A DNA stretch of 64,000 nt from UBA5072 sp041737175 (GCA_041737175.1 JBGSSF010000030.1:62001-126000); one strand, 5' to 3'; numbered from the stretch's first letter, positions 1 to 9,669 are shown. Numbers and translations are program-made. The notes: a model not told the origin generated them from the sequence alone.

Positions 1-52
1 ACATGAAGTTTTGTAGTGCAGCGATATACCTTATCATTTCAATCCGGTTCAA

Positions 53-1987
53 ATGAGAAAAGTTTTCAGACTAGTAACAGCAGGCGCATGGTTAGCGCTG
101 TTTCTTAGTTCCTGCGGATCTGAGAAAACCGCATCACCGGATTATCCGATCCGTCCGGTGCCGTTTACATCCGTACAGGTGAATGATGAATTCTGGGCAC
201 CACGCATCCGGCGTAATCACGATGTGACCATACCCATAGCGCTTGATCAGTGCTATAAGACCGGCCGTGTGGACAATTTCCTGTTTGCGGGAAAGCTTAA
301 AAGCGGCAGCTTCTGCACGGAATATCCTTTTGACGATACGGATATCTATAAAATAATCGAAGGCGCCGCCTATTCCCTGCAAACCTTCCCCGATGCAATG
401 TTGGAGGCAAGGATCGATACCCTGATCTTTTACATCGGCAAAGCCCAGGAACCTGATGGTTACCTGTATACAAACCGTACCATCGATTCAACGAATCTGC
501 ATCCCTGGGCAGGCAAAAAAAGATGGGAAAAGGATCCTGAACTGAGCCACGAGCTATATAACTGCGGACATTTATATGAAGCAGCGGTTGCTCATTTCCA
601 GGCAACAGGCAAAAGATCCCTGTTGGATATAGCCATAAAAAATGCCGACCTGCTGGTAAGGGACTTCGGTCCGGGGAAACTGGCCTATGAACCCGGCCAC
701 CAGGTTGTGGAAATGGGCCTTGTCAAAATGTACCGGACTACCGGTAAAAAGGAATACCTGGATCTGGCAAAGTTTTTCCTGGATATCCGCGGCAAGGGAA
801 ATGAATACAGCCAGGATCATAAGAAAGTCACCGAACAAACCGAAGCCGTTGGCCATGCCGTACGCGCCATGTACATGTACTCTGGAATGGCCGATGTGGC
901 TGCCATTACCGGTGAACAGGCATATGTGCAAGCCCTTGATAAGATATGGAATGACCTGATCGGCACCAAGTTCTACATAACCGGGGGTATCGGCGCAGCC
1001 GCAGGACACGAGGGTTTCGGACCTGCTTATGATCTTCCCAATCTGACAGCCTATAATGAAACCTGTGCCTCCATCGGCGAGGTATACTGGAATTACCGGT
1101 TATTTCTGCTGCGTGGGGAATCATCCTATTATGATGTTCTTGAACGCGTTCTATACAATGGTCTGATTTCAGGAGTTTCACTTAGCGGTGATCATTTCTT
1201 CTATCCCAACCCCCTGGAATCGGAAGGTCAGCATGCCCGCAGCGAATGGTTCGGTTGTGCCTGTTGTCCCAGCAACGTATGCAGGTTCATTCCTTCGGTG
1301 CCCGGCTATATGTACGCCCTGGACAAGGAAAAATTATATATCAATCTTTTCATTGGCAGCAGGGCCAATATCGACTTCAATGGCAATGCCGTGGAAGTTG
1401 AGCAGAAGACACTCTATCCGTGGCAGGGAAAAATTGAAATATTCCTTAATCCTACAAAGAGCCAGAGCTTTGATCTGGCGGTCCGAATTCCGGGCTGGGC
1501 AAACAATCAACCGGTTCCGGGTAATTTATATGCTTACCAGTCCGCGGATTCATCAGGATTTGCCCTCCTGGTAAACGGGGAGCAGGCTGCATACATTCTG
1601 GATAAAGGTTATGCAGTGATCAGCAGGAAGTGGAAGAAGGGTGATGTGGTGAGCCTTGATCTGCCCATGCCGGTGCGTCGCGTTAAGGCATATGAAAAGG
1701 TGACGGCCGATCAGGGCAGGGTAGCCCTGCAACGCGGACCTTTGGTATATTGTGCCGAATGGCCTGAGTTTTCCGATGGAAAAGTTCTGAATTTTGTACT
1801 GGGTGATAACACAAAACTAACGGCGGAATTCCGGCCTGATCTTTTATCAGGCGTGACAGTGATCACCGATGAGGGTGATTTCACAGCCATCCCCTATTTT
1901 GCATGGGCAAACCGGGGTAAAGGCGAGATGGCAGTTTGGTTCAGATCAGCCGGCAACCCACCTGAACAAGGGGTAGATTACCGATAG
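53..1987 (+). CDS. GH127 family glycoside hydrolase, lipoprotein (probable beta-L-arabinofuranosidase)
   Basis: The 644-residue protein matches the glycoside hydrolase family 127 (DUF1680) pattern over its full length. Members are retaining beta-L-arabinofuranosidases that use a zinc-bound cysteine as nucleophile. The cysteine/glutamate site is visible: NETC (Glu336, Cys338) and GCACCPSN (Cys404, Cys405), the spacing expected for the Glu/Cys/Cys-Cys zinc centre. The N-terminus is a lipoprotein signal ending LSSC (Cys21), so the enzyme is probably anchored in the envelope and trims arabinose-containing oligosaccharides. No SusC/SusD pair lies beside it here; whatever precedes it is outside the window. 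Its last 42 bases overlap the 3' end of the opposite-strand J-domain gene. The family call is secure; the exact sugar specificity is inferred. Confidence 0.9.
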   Translation: MRKVFRLVTAGAWLALFLSSCGSEKTASPDYPIRPVPFTSVQVNDEFWAPRIRRNHDVTIPIALDQCYKTGRVDNFLFAGKLKSGSFCTEYPFDDTDIYKIIEGAAYSLQTFPDAMLEARIDTLIFYIGKAQEPDGYLYTNRTIDSTNLHPWAGKKRWEKDPELSHELYNCGHLYEAAVAHFQATGKRSLLDIAIKNADLLVRDFGPGKLAYEPGHQVVEMGLVKMYRTTGKKEYLDLAKFFLDIRGKGNEYSQDHKKVTEQTEAVGHAVRAMYMYSGMADVAAITGEQAYVQALDKIWNDLIGTKFYITGGIGAAAGHEGFGPAYDLPNLTAYNETCASIGEVYWNYRLFLLRGESSYYDVLERVLYNGLISGVSLSGDHFFYPNPLESEGQHARSEWFGCACCPSNVCRFIPSVPGYMYALDKEKLYINLFIGSRANIDFNGNAVEVEQKTLYPWQGKIEIFLNPTKSQSFDLAVRIPGWANNQPVPGNLYAYQSADSSGFALLVNGEQAAYILDKGYAVISRKWKKGDVVSLDLPMPVRRVKAYEKVTADQGRVALQRGPLVYCAEWPEFSDGKVLNFVLGDNTKLTAEFRPDLLSGVTVITDEGDFTAIPYFAWANRGKGEMAVWFRSAGNPPEQGVDYR

Positions 1988-3178
1988 TACCGGAACATCA
2001 TTGTATACTACATATCCTTTCCTGAACATGCAGTCTGCCTCTGGAAATTGTCTGATTACAGGCAGTGCGGTAAATTTTCCAAGGATAAGACTCAGCAGCT
2101 GCATCAGGAAACTATCGAAGATGATGATGGAAGTCACCACAAAGTAGATGGAGTCGGTGGTCCTGATATTGAAAGGATCCAGGTAGAACCTTGATGCCAG
2201 GGCAATGCCCGTGATCCATACTGCAATTCTGACTATAAACCCGATACTGATCAGGTAGGTTGTGTTTGATTTTGTAAGGCTGATTAAAAGAACTGCCCTG
2301 CCCAAAAATCCGCCAAGGATCATCCCGATGATAAACCGCCACACCACGCTCGAAATGTTAAGGAACAACAAACAGCCTATGATGGAAAGCACTTTGATCA
2401 GCGCGCATGACGTGTGCATGATGAATGCCTTCCGTGACCTTGGCACGGCAACCGAAACGCTCTGGTTCACATAATTGACGTTGTGCTGGCGGTATCCCCC
2501 GGAATTAAATTTCACATCCTTTAATTTGAGGAGATCCATTTTATAAGGTCTCGAATCAGCTGCTTTGCCGGAACAATAGTAGCAGGACAGTTCGGTGGGA
2601 TGTTTTTCCTGAAACAGTGCCCTGATCCGCCGTGGTGTATAATATAAGGAGCCCGGCATCAGGTAATTCAGGAAATTGTCGTGGATATACCAGCCGATGA
2701 TGGCCGCAAACGGCCACATGAAAAGGGCCAGTAAAATAAAGGTCCAGTGTTGCGTAAAGGTTAAAATAACAGGAACCACCAAGAGAAAAAGAAAGAGCAG
2801 GATGCTTACAAGACGCATCAATATGGTTAACAGCAATGCTATATCATTGATGCCGCTCTCCTGGAATGCCTCATGTTGCTTTTGAAATTTCTCATATCGC
2901 ATTTTTGCCTGCCGATGAGCCTTTTCTCTCGCCTCCTGCCGGAATTTCTCATAGGCTTCTGTATTCCTGTAGTCCTCGGTGTTTTTGTAATCAGCGTACC
3001 TGGGCCAATGATTCATCAAAAACTCATAGGCTTCGGTAATCTCGCAGAACCTTTCGTGGGCATCGGGTGATTTGTTGACATCGGGATGGTATTGCTTGGC
3101 CAGCCGGCGGTATGATTTCCGGATGTCATCGGAGGAGGCGTTTTCAGGTATTTGCAGGATCTCAAAGTAGTTTTTCAT
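1946..3178 (-). CDS. Membrane-anchored J-domain (DnaJ-like) protein
   Basis: Residues 1-60 form a J domain with the HPD motif at 31-33 (YHPDVN), the signature needed to stimulate Hsp70 ATPase. It is followed by a charged Arg/Glu/Lys-rich segment to about residue 110. The rest is hydrophobic: a long double membrane span at about 112-175 and several more helices in the last 180 residues. There is no Gly/Phe linker, zinc-finger domain or DnaJ C-terminal domain, so this is not the general chaperone DnaJ but a type III J protein that would recruit DnaK to the membrane. The client is unknown. It stands alone; the stop lies inside the GH127 coding region on the other strand. Confidence 0.85.
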   Translation of the reverse strand: MKNYFEILQIPENASSDDIRKSYRRLAKQYHPDVNKSPDAHERFCEITEAYEFLMNHWPRYADYKNTEDYRNTEAYEKFRQEAREKAHRQAKMRYEKFQKQHEAFQESGINDIALLLTILMRLVSILLFLFLLVVPVILTFTQHWTFILLALFMWPFAAIIGWYIHDNFLNYLMPGSLYYTPRRIRALFQEKHPTELSCYYCSGKAADSRPYKMDLLKLKDVKFNSGGYRQHNVNYVNQSVSVAVPRSRKAFIMHTSCALIKVLSIIGCLLFLNISSVVWRFIIGMILGGFLGRAVLLISLTKSNTTYLISIGFIVRIAVWITGIALASRFYLDPFNIRTTDSIYFVVTSIIIFDSFLMQLLSLILGKFTALPVIRQFPEADCMFRKGYVVYNDVPVLSVIYPLFRWVAG

Positions 3179-3232
3179 GGGAGGAATGAGACGTTGACCC
3201 TACTAATTTACGGTAAAATATCAAAACAATTT

Positions 3233-3324
3233 CGGCGGAGTTTAAAACTCCGCCGAGCATGGGATCTAAGCGTAGTTTGTGACTACGCTTTTGGGGAGGC
3301 TAAGCGTAGTTTGCAACTACGCTT
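3233..3324. repeat. Three consecutive palindromes between lipoprotein and J-domain genes
   Basis: Three short perfect or near-perfect hairpins follow one another: 3233-3255 (CGGCGGAGTTT arm), 3268-3290 and 3302-3324 (both with the arm AAGCGTAGT and its complement). The last two are near-copies. They lie downstream of the 385-aa lipoprotein gene and upstream of the J-domain gene, both on the minus strand, so they may end transcription of the former. The same AAGCGTAGTT arm forms the ends of the 288-bp element at 57334-57621. Confidence 0.8.
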
Positions 3325-3351
3325 TTGCAACAATTTAATCTACAGCCTATT

Positions 3352-4509
3352 CTAGTAACCAAAATCAATCGTCAAATTACTTATTTCAACCGGATTATAG
3401 GGTACCAGCGTTTCAACCCTCGTTTCGAGTTCACCATAATTGCCGTCAGGTGCCGAGCCGCCTTTAACAAAGCCATTGGAACTGAAATACCCGGGGGCAT
3501 CTGCATTCTTCAGATAAGGTGAAATAAATCCGGCGATTTCATCAGGCCTCAGCGTTATTCCTGCGTTGGCATAAGCAGTAACCACAAAATTGGTCAATTC
3601 ACGGGTAAGGACATTCTTAATTGAATTCTCCTCGAGCAGGGCCGCTCTACTTGTTAAATCATCAGAACTCCGTGGTAGGCCAACTTCAGCCACAGCAACA
3701 TCCGTGTTTTCGTTGCCGGAAGCGACAAATGCCCAGTTAAAGCCTTTATTTTCAGTGTCATAAATATTGAATAAGGCATTCGGATGATTGGAATTTCCGA
3801 TCACATCTATAACATGGCCTTTTTTGCCAACAAACATTCTCATGGTTTCCACTGCATAGGTTTGTGAGACTGTGACAGGCAAACCGGCCATTTCAACGAT
3901 CATGCAGGCATCATAACCATTCATCCCGTTTTCATAGTATTCAATGCTACCCATGGCATTGGACGCATAAACATTTTTATTGCGGTCGAGATTGTACGGC
4001 TTGAAGATGGCAATACCTTCCATGGGGCTTTTATTCCAGAATACCTGCATACCAATTCCGCCATCAGCATTGCCTTCTGATTCGGCATCGGTGATGGTAA
4101 GCTGATATTCCCAGCGACGACCCCGGAATTCCACGTCAGAAATAACATCCAGATTTTTCACACGATCATCGTCCTCGCTGGTGTAGCTCAGGCTTATCAC
4201 ATTTTCAATATGAAAGGCGCTGATCGACCACATAGCGGCTTCTACTATATCTGCAGCACCTTCGCCCACGGCAATCCAGGCATTCAGGTACCAGTAAATG
4301 TGATTGCCGCTGATCGTGTCGATCGCAGTACTTTTCAGTGAGGTTGATTTCAGGTTGTTACTCAGCGAGGTTGGAACATCAACCTTAAAATGTTCGGGAA
4401 GAATGCCATAGTTTTTATCTGTTTGATCCAAAAGGGCATCTTCACATGATGTGGATAACATGACGGCTGCAATGGCCACCATTCCGATAAGAAAACTTCT
4501 TGTGTTCAT
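3352..4509 (-). CDS. Uncharacterised lipoprotein, last gene of the sigma/FecR/TonB operon
   Basis: I do not recognise this 385-aa protein. It has a lipoprotein signal (LSTSC, Cys22) and otherwise looks like a soluble, probably beta-rich envelope protein with many Asn, Gly and aromatic residues. No repeat, metal site or catalytic motif is obvious. It follows the DUF4249 lipoprotein gene on the same strand after 82 bases, so it is probably co-transcribed with, or controlled by, the ECF sigma/FecR/TonB-receptor operon. It could be a substrate-binding or surface-exposed partner of the receptor, but that rests on position only. The stop is followed by a run of hairpins. Confidence 0.75.
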   Translation of the reverse strand: MNTRSFLIGMVAIAAVMLSTSCEDALLDQTDKNYGILPEHFKVDVPTSLSNNLKSTSLKSTAIDTISGNHIYWYLNAWIAVGEGAADIVEAAMWSISAFHIENVISLSYTSEDDDRVKNLDVISDVEFRGRRWEYQLTITDAESEGNADGGIGMQVFWNKSPMEGIAIFKPYNLDRNKNVYASNAMGSIEYYENGMNGYDACMIVEMAGLPVTVSQTYAVETMRMFVGKKGHVIDVIGNSNHPNALFNIYDTENKGFNWAFVASGNENTDVAVAEVGLPRSSDDLTSRAALLEENSIKNVLTRELTNFVVTAYANAGITLRPDEIAGFISPYLKNADAPGYFSSNGFVKGGSAPDGNYGELETRVETLVPYNPVEISNLTIDFGY

Positions 4510-4591
4510 GAGATTAAGTTTTTAATTGATTAACTGGTTTCATGAATACCACACAAGAAATCGACTTTACCCTGATACTTAATAATTTTTT

Positions 4592-5383
4592 TTATTCAAA
4601 ATACGTCGTGTCGGTCACAACTGCGCACGCAGCGAACCACCCGTGCACGCCATGATGAAAGTTAGTAGGTACATTACCCGGTTCCGCGTCAAAATAGCCA
4701 CCGCGCCATTCGGTCTCCAGCAAAAGGGACCGGACAAATCCCTGGTGATCCTCACTCAAAGAATATTTTTTGCGGATGATTTCAGTCCGATGGGGAAACA
4801 GGATGACCTGCCTGGCCGGTGCGAATTCTTTTCCTATATCAATATTGTCCAGGCTGTAAAATATTTCTGCGGCTCTGCCGGCGCCATACTGCTCACTATA
4901 TTGGGCATCAGCCGACCAGTCATAGTAAACTTCAGTCATAGATGCCTGTCCTTCATGATAAACCAGGCGGAAGTAGCCGTCGCTGGCAATGATATCAGCG
5001 GCTTCCAAAGGCGATACACCGGACATGGAGGCATACGCAGTGTCGGAACGACCTTCATAGGTTAAGGTAAGCCGGTATATTTTTCCTGCTGATGCTATAA
5101 ACGGGACGTCCGAAACATACCTGCCCGGATTGTCCATATCCTCGGTGAACCCTATGGAAGTCAAACCATCACTCAACTGTACGACTGCTCCCGAAAAGCC
5201 ATCCGGCAGTTGGTTCAACTCATCGGACGACCAGTACAGCCTCAGGTCATGATGTTTCATTTCATTGGTAATGATGCAGTCGGCAACAAGAAATTCTTCT
5301 GCATGCTGCAAATCCCATTCTGTTTTCTGCTCACAGGACAAAAGAAGAATTGCAATCATCAAAACGATAAGTCGCGGCTTCAT
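4592..5383 (-). CDS. DUF4249-type lipoprotein, TonB-receptor partner
   Basis: The 263-aa protein has a lipoprotein signal (LLLSC, Cys17) followed by the pattern typical of DUF4249: an early strand with CIITNE, then VQLSDG and a YRLTLTYEGR segment. Proteins of this family are found directly downstream of STN-type TonB receptors in Bacteroidota and are thought to be surface lipoproteins helping the receptor, though their biochemical role is not established. Here the start codon lies two bases after the receptor's stop codon, which supports co-translation. The family assignment is by pattern and context. Confidence 0.75.
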   Translation of the reverse strand: MKPRLIVLMIAILLLSCEQKTEWDLQHAEEFLVADCIITNEMKHHDLRLYWSSDELNQLPDGFSGAVVQLSDGLTSIGFTEDMDNPGRYVSDVPFIASAGKIYRLTLTYEGRSDTAYASMSGVSPLEAADIIASDGYFRLVYHEGQASMTEVYYDWSADAQYSEQYGAGRAAEIFYSLDNIDIGKEFAPARQVILFPHRTEIIRKKYSLSEDHQGFVRSLLLETEWRGGYFDAEPGNVPTNFHHGVHGWFAACAVVTDTTYFE

Positions 5384-5385
5384 GA

Positions 5386-8052
5386 TCAGAACTTAAGGCT
5401 ATAGGTAAATGATGGAACGATAGAGTAAACGTATTTGTATGTTGGCAACTGTTCCTGCCGGTTCATCTTATCGGTCGGAATATAGAACTTGTCATCGGCT
5501 CCCTTGATTTTATTGAAATTCAAAAAGACATAATTGCGGGAATTGAAAAAATTGTAAAGTGTAAGGGTGAAATAATGTTCAAACGTCTTCCCGATCCTGT
5601 TCAGCCGCCATGCTGAACCTATGTCAATACGCCTGTAATCCGGCAACCTGTCGTTGTTTTGTTGGCTATATTCCGGTACCTGGCTTCCCCGGTAGTAATA
5701 AAAACCAGTAGGTGTGGAAATGGTCATCCCCGATGTATAGACTGCATTCAGATTGAGTGTCCAACGGGGCCTTACCTTATAATCGAGGGACAGCGAAACA
5801 TCAACAGGTTTGTCCTGGTGTGACGGATACCACCGGTCAGCATTCAGGTCATTAATTTTCAGATAACTCCGCGCAAATCCATAACCCAATTGACCGGTCA
5901 GCCTGCCCTGGGTTTTCCGGATCATCACTTCAAAACCGCCGGCATATCCTTTTCCCTGCCTCAATTCTCCTTCGAGATAAGGATTCAGAAACATTTCGGC
6001 ATGGTAACTGTATCCCACCTGGTTGAACAGGTTTTTGTAATATACATCCAGGTTCAGGTCAACTGATTTACCTGGCCAGGATTTAACAAATCCCAGGTTA
6101 AAAATATCGGCATATTGCGGCCTTATATTCGGTCCGGAAGGAAGCCATACTTCCAGGGAATTAAACGGACTGATGCTGTTGTTGATCTGGTTGATATGCT
6201 GGATGGTCCGGTTATAGGATGCTTTTACAGAGGCATATTTCCCGGTCCTGAATGAAACCGAGATCCGGGGTTCAAGAAGATTCCTGGAATAGTACCTGGT
6301 TCCCTTGGCATATTCCGCATAGGACACCGGATGATAATCATGATCATAAATAATGCTGAAAGCCTCTCCGTAATTGCTCCAGTTGGAGAAACGAAAACCG
6401 TAATTAACCCGGAGCCATTTCACCGGCTCAAGCTCATCACCCGCGTACAATACAAGTTCTCCGGAATTTACCTGCGATACGCGCATCGTATCCAATGTGG
6501 CATCAGGAGATGTGTAATTGCCGGGATTAAAGAAGTACCCGCCAAGGTTAAATCCGAACCTGAAGTTATTACGCGGACTGATGTACCAGGAGAATTCAGA
6601 TTTCAGGTTCGTTCCCGTTATGTCCGAATTCCAGCGGATTTTCCGGTCGTAATCCGTATAAAGTGAATAATCGAACTTGCTGGCATAAAAGGTAGTATTT
6701 GAAAACAACCTGGTGCCATAGATATGAGACCAGCGCAAGGTGAGTGCAGAATTGCCCCATTCAAGTCCGTTCCTGGTATCCCCGGGTTTGTTGATAAAGG
6801 CATCCTTACCGGCAAACAAGGTCAGGTAAAGCCTGTCGCGTTTTCCCAGCCTGAAATTGAACTTGGAAGTGAAATCAGCGAAATAGAAACTTTCCACCGA
6901 GGGATTGGCAGCCTTGACAAGCAAGCCGAAAGTTGAAATACGAAAAGAGACAAAATAGGAACTGGCCTCTTTCCTGAATGGCCCTTCAATATTGAATCTT
7001 GTTGAAACAGGGCTGATGCTGGCGCTCCCCGAGAACTTATTCATGTTGCCATCCTTTGCCCGGATGTCGATGACAGAGGACAGCCTTCCTCCGTATTGAA
7101 CCGGAAAATCGGCCCTGTACAGTTCGACTTTTTTAATGGCTTCGGGAATAATGGGCGTAAAGAGTCCCAGCAAATGAGAAGGATTGTAAATGGGCGCTTC
7201 ATCAAGAAGTATCAGATTTTGGTCGCGGCTGCCTCCGCGCACTGAAAAATAGCTGGATCCATCGCTTTGAAAACTCACCCCGGGAAGGTTGTCGAGTGAC
7301 TTGAGCATATCGGTCTCGCCAAGCGCCGCCGATAGTCGTTGCACAACCGAAGGATCCACATGGGTTTGGGCCCCCAGAGAACTGAAAACCAGCTGCTCCT
7401 GGCTGACCGGGTTGATAATGATCTCTTTCAAAGTAAAGGGTGATGGGCTCAGATGCATGTTCAACCGGATATCTCCCGATAAATCAATGGTTTTGCTTTG
7501 TATGGTATACCCGACATAAGAGGTTTGCATGGTATATGTCCCGGCAGGCAGGGTGAGAGAATAGAAACCGTAGTTGTTGGTGAAAATCCCTGTACCTGTC
7601 TCCCTGATGTAAACAGCAGCGCCGATCATGACTTCACGTGAAGCAGAATCAGTGATGACTCCGCATACGGTGAATAATACCGGTTTTCCCGGTGTTTTGT
7701 CAGTATCCTGCTTTTTAACGGATTTTAGCACTATATATCCATCCACAAGCGTATACTGAATGCCGCAAGATTGCATTATCTCATCCAGTACCCGGCCCAG
7801 GCTTGTGTTTTCCGTGGCGTAATTTATGGTTTGGTTGATGGCAACCAGTTCGGGACTATAGGAAAACCGGATATGAAACGATCGGGACAGGTCAATCAGC
7901 ACTTCCTCGAGTGGAATATCTGAAAAATGTACTCCGACCTTCTGGTTAAGATCCGGTTGTTGCGCAACTGCTATTGGACCTGAAGAAAGTAGCAGAATGC
8001 ACGGAATTATCCATTTGCGAACCCCTAACCTTTTATATATGCTTATCAACAT
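5386..8052 (-). CDS. TonB-dependent outer-membrane receptor with STN signalling domain
   Basis: An 888-aa outer-membrane receptor. After a signal peptide (to about residue 30) come an STN (secretin/TonB short N-terminal) domain at about 35-110, a carboxypeptidase-regulatory-like beta domain at about 126-210, a plug with FSVRGGSRDQN and LLDEAPIYN, and a beta-barrel ending in an aromatic residue (SLKF). The STN domain is the part that contacts FecR-type anti-sigma factors in cell-surface signalling, and a fecR gene lies immediately upstream, overlapping by 7 bases. The substrate cannot be read from the sequence; no SusD partner is present, so a glycan is not especially favoured over a siderophore, peptide or other ligand. 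Confidence 0.92.
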   Translation of the reverse strand: MLISIYKRLGVRKWIIPCILLLSSGPIAVAQQPDLNQKVGVHFSDIPLEEVLIDLSRSFHIRFSYSPELVAINQTINYATENTSLGRVLDEIMQSCGIQYTLVDGYIVLKSVKKQDTDKTPGKPVLFTVCGVITDSASREVMIGAAVYIRETGTGIFTNNYGFYSLTLPAGTYTMQTSYVGYTIQSKTIDLSGDIRLNMHLSPSPFTLKEIIINPVSQEQLVFSSLGAQTHVDPSVVQRLSAALGETDMLKSLDNLPGVSFQSDGSSYFSVRGGSRDQNLILLDEAPIYNPSHLLGLFTPIIPEAIKKVELYRADFPVQYGGRLSSVIDIRAKDGNMNKFSGSASISPVSTRFNIEGPFRKEASSYFVSFRISTFGLLVKAANPSVESFYFADFTSKFNFRLGKRDRLYLTLFAGKDAFINKPGDTRNGLEWGNSALTLRWSHIYGTRLFSNTTFYASKFDYSLYTDYDRKIRWNSDITGTNLKSEFSWYISPRNNFRFGFNLGGYFFNPGNYTSPDATLDTMRVSQVNSGELVLYAGDELEPVKWLRVNYGFRFSNWSNYGEAFSIIYDHDYHPVSYAEYAKGTRYYSRNLLEPRISVSFRTGKYASVKASYNRTIQHINQINNSISPFNSLEVWLPSGPNIRPQYADIFNLGFVKSWPGKSVDLNLDVYYKNLFNQVGYSYHAEMFLNPYLEGELRQGKGYAGGFEVMIRKTQGRLTGQLGYGFARSYLKINDLNADRWYPSHQDKPVDVSLSLDYKVRPRWTLNLNAVYTSGMTISTPTGFYYYRGSQVPEYSQQNNDRLPDYRRIDIGSAWRLNRIGKTFEHYFTLTLYNFFNSRNYVFLNFNKIKGADDKFYIPTDKMNRQEQLPTYKYVYSIVPSFTYSLKF

Positions 8053-9044
8053 CCTCTTCCGGTTATTGAGATCAGATTGTCCTTCTGAATAATGGTGAGA
8101 TCAAGGGTTGTTTTAAGAACTTCAATGACCGATCTGAGATCACGATTGTCAAAGTGAACAGTCACGGTGCAGTTTTCAAGAGCCGGTTCAATTTTAAAAG
8201 TCACATGGTATGTATCTGATAGTATTTCGACGACTTCGGAAAGCGGTGTGCTTCGAAAATCCATCACCCGTGTTTTCCAGGACAGGTCATTGGGATTGGA
8301 AGCGGTCAATTTCCTGACTGTTTTGACCGATTTGTCATAAATGCCTGTCTCTCCGGCCAAAAGCAGGGTTTCTTTTTGCGGTTCGCCGGACTCATAAAGG
8401 CTTACTGTGCCTTCGGTCACGGTGATTTTTATGATGGGCCTGTCTTCATAGGCTTTTACGTTGAAACTGGTTCCGGTGACCCTTACAGACGCTTCGTTAA
8501 CAGAAATGATGAATGGTATTATCCCTTTCTCAACTTCGAAAAATGCCTCACCCTTCAGCGTGAGGTTACGGTGAGAAGTGCCAAATCCCTTTTTGTAGGT
8601 GATTTTCGAACCCGCATTCAGGGTAAGGGCTGTGCCATCGGGCAACTGCAATGAAGTGGTTTTGTCCATTGGTGATTTCCAACGGGGACCGGATATTTTA
8701 TAACCGGTATATCCCAGCAGCGAGACCAGGATGATTGCGGCAGCAATTTGCAGTACCCTCGCCATGGAAATAGTTTTGGCGGGAGCCACTGAAATAACGG
8801 AATTCATTTTCTGCCATTCCGAATCAATATCAATAGGATCCTCCAGGGATGCAGTTGAAGTGATATTCCACAATCTGGCAAAAGCATTAAACTCCTCCCG
8901 GTGAGCGGGATCAGCCAGGAGCCAATCATCCACCAGCCTGTTCTCATCAGGACTTGCTTCACCTGAGAATATCTTGGGGAGCAATCCTACCGGGTCAATA
9001 TGTTTGTCATGCGTATCCATTGCTTTGGTATCATTATCACACAT
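8046..9044 (-). CDS. FecR-family anti-sigma factor
   Basis: The 332-aa protein has a cytoplasmic N-terminal part with FNAFARLWN, a single membrane span at about 93-115, a FecR domain (about 120-215, including VRVTGTSFNVKAY) and a C-terminal DUF4974-type domain (about 260-330, with FRSTPLSEVVEILS). This is the standard Bacteroidota FecR layout: it holds the ECF sigma factor at the membrane until the STN domain of the cognate TonB receptor signals. It starts 16 bases after the sigma gene and overlaps the receptor gene by 7 bases. A second in-frame ATG at 9020 is an alternative start. Confidence 0.92.
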   Translation of the reverse strand: MCDNDTKAMDTHDKHIDPVGLLPKIFSGEASPDENRLVDDWLLADPAHREEFNAFARLWNITSTASLEDPIDIDSEWQKMNSVISVAPAKTISMARVLQIAAAIILVSLLGYTGYKISGPRWKSPMDKTTSLQLPDGTALTLNAGSKITYKKGFGTSHRNLTLKGEAFFEVEKGIIPFIISVNEASVRVTGTSFNVKAYEDRPIIKITVTEGTVSLYESGEPQKETLLLAGETGIYDKSVKTVRKLTASNPNDLSWKTRVMDFRSTPLSEVVEILSDTYHVTFKIEPALENCTVTVHFDNRDLRSVIEVLKTTLDLTIIQKDNLISITGRGC

Positions 9045-9060
9045 AAGGTGTGTTTCACCC

Positions 9061-9669
9061 TTACCAGTTTTGCATGTTTTTTATCAGCATCAGTATTAGT
9101 ATTGTCAGGTAATCCTTCAACTCTTCCCGCAGCACGTGAAGCGCCTTTGACATTTGCGTTTCAACAGTCTTGACCGAGATATTCAACTGCATGGCAATTT
9201 CTGAGTATTTTTTCTGCTCAAACCGGCTAAGTTCAAATACTTGCCTGCATTTCTCAGGCAGTCGCTGCAGGGTTTGTTTTATCCGGCTTTCGAGCTCTGC
9301 GGTTTCAAGATTTTCGGAATACGCTGATTCATCAGCAATCAAATGGAGGGCCTGAAAGTTTTCCTGACGGATGAGCTTTCTGTTATCACGGATGTAATTC
9401 AGACTCCGGTTATAAACCGAAGTGAAAAGATAGGACTTGGCCGGCTTTTCCCATTCGAAATCCGAACGGTTTTCCCAGATCCTCAAAAAGACGTTGTGTA
9501 CGATCTCTTTGGCGGCATCCAGATCACCGGTATATTTCCGGGCAAAGTAACATAACCCGGTAAAATGCTCCCGGAACAGTATTTCAAATTTATGCTTGAG
9601 CAGAACATCCTCATGGTCCGGATGACTCTCACTTTGCAATGGTCCTGCCACGACTGCTGTATTTGTCAA
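9061..9669 (-). CDS. ECF-type RNA polymerase sigma factor, non-ATG start
   Basis: A 202-aa (at most) ECF sigma factor. Region 2 is seen in FREHFTGLCYFARKYTGD and the following VFLRIWENR; region 4 in LPEKCRQVFELSRFEQ and SEIAMQLNISVKTVE. It should direct transcription of the downstream receptor operon under FecR control. The reading frame opens right after an in-frame stop with TTG at 9669; there is no in-frame ATG before region 2. Possible starts are TTG 9669, GTG 9651 and TTG 9639, all within the 3' end of the histidine-kinase gene, whose stop is at 9629-9631. Translation is therefore probably coupled to that of the kinase. The gene identity is firm; the exact start is not. Confidence 0.9.
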   Translation of the reverse strand: MTNTAVVAGPLQSESHPDHEDVLLKHKFEILFREHFTGLCYFARKYTGDLDAAKEIVHNVFLRIWENRSDFEWEKPAKSYLFTSVYNRSLNYIRDNRKLIRQENFQALHLIADESAYSENLETAELESRIKQTLQRLPEKCRQVFELSRFEQKKYSEIAMQLNISVKTVETQMSKALHVLREELKDYLTILILMLIKNMQNW

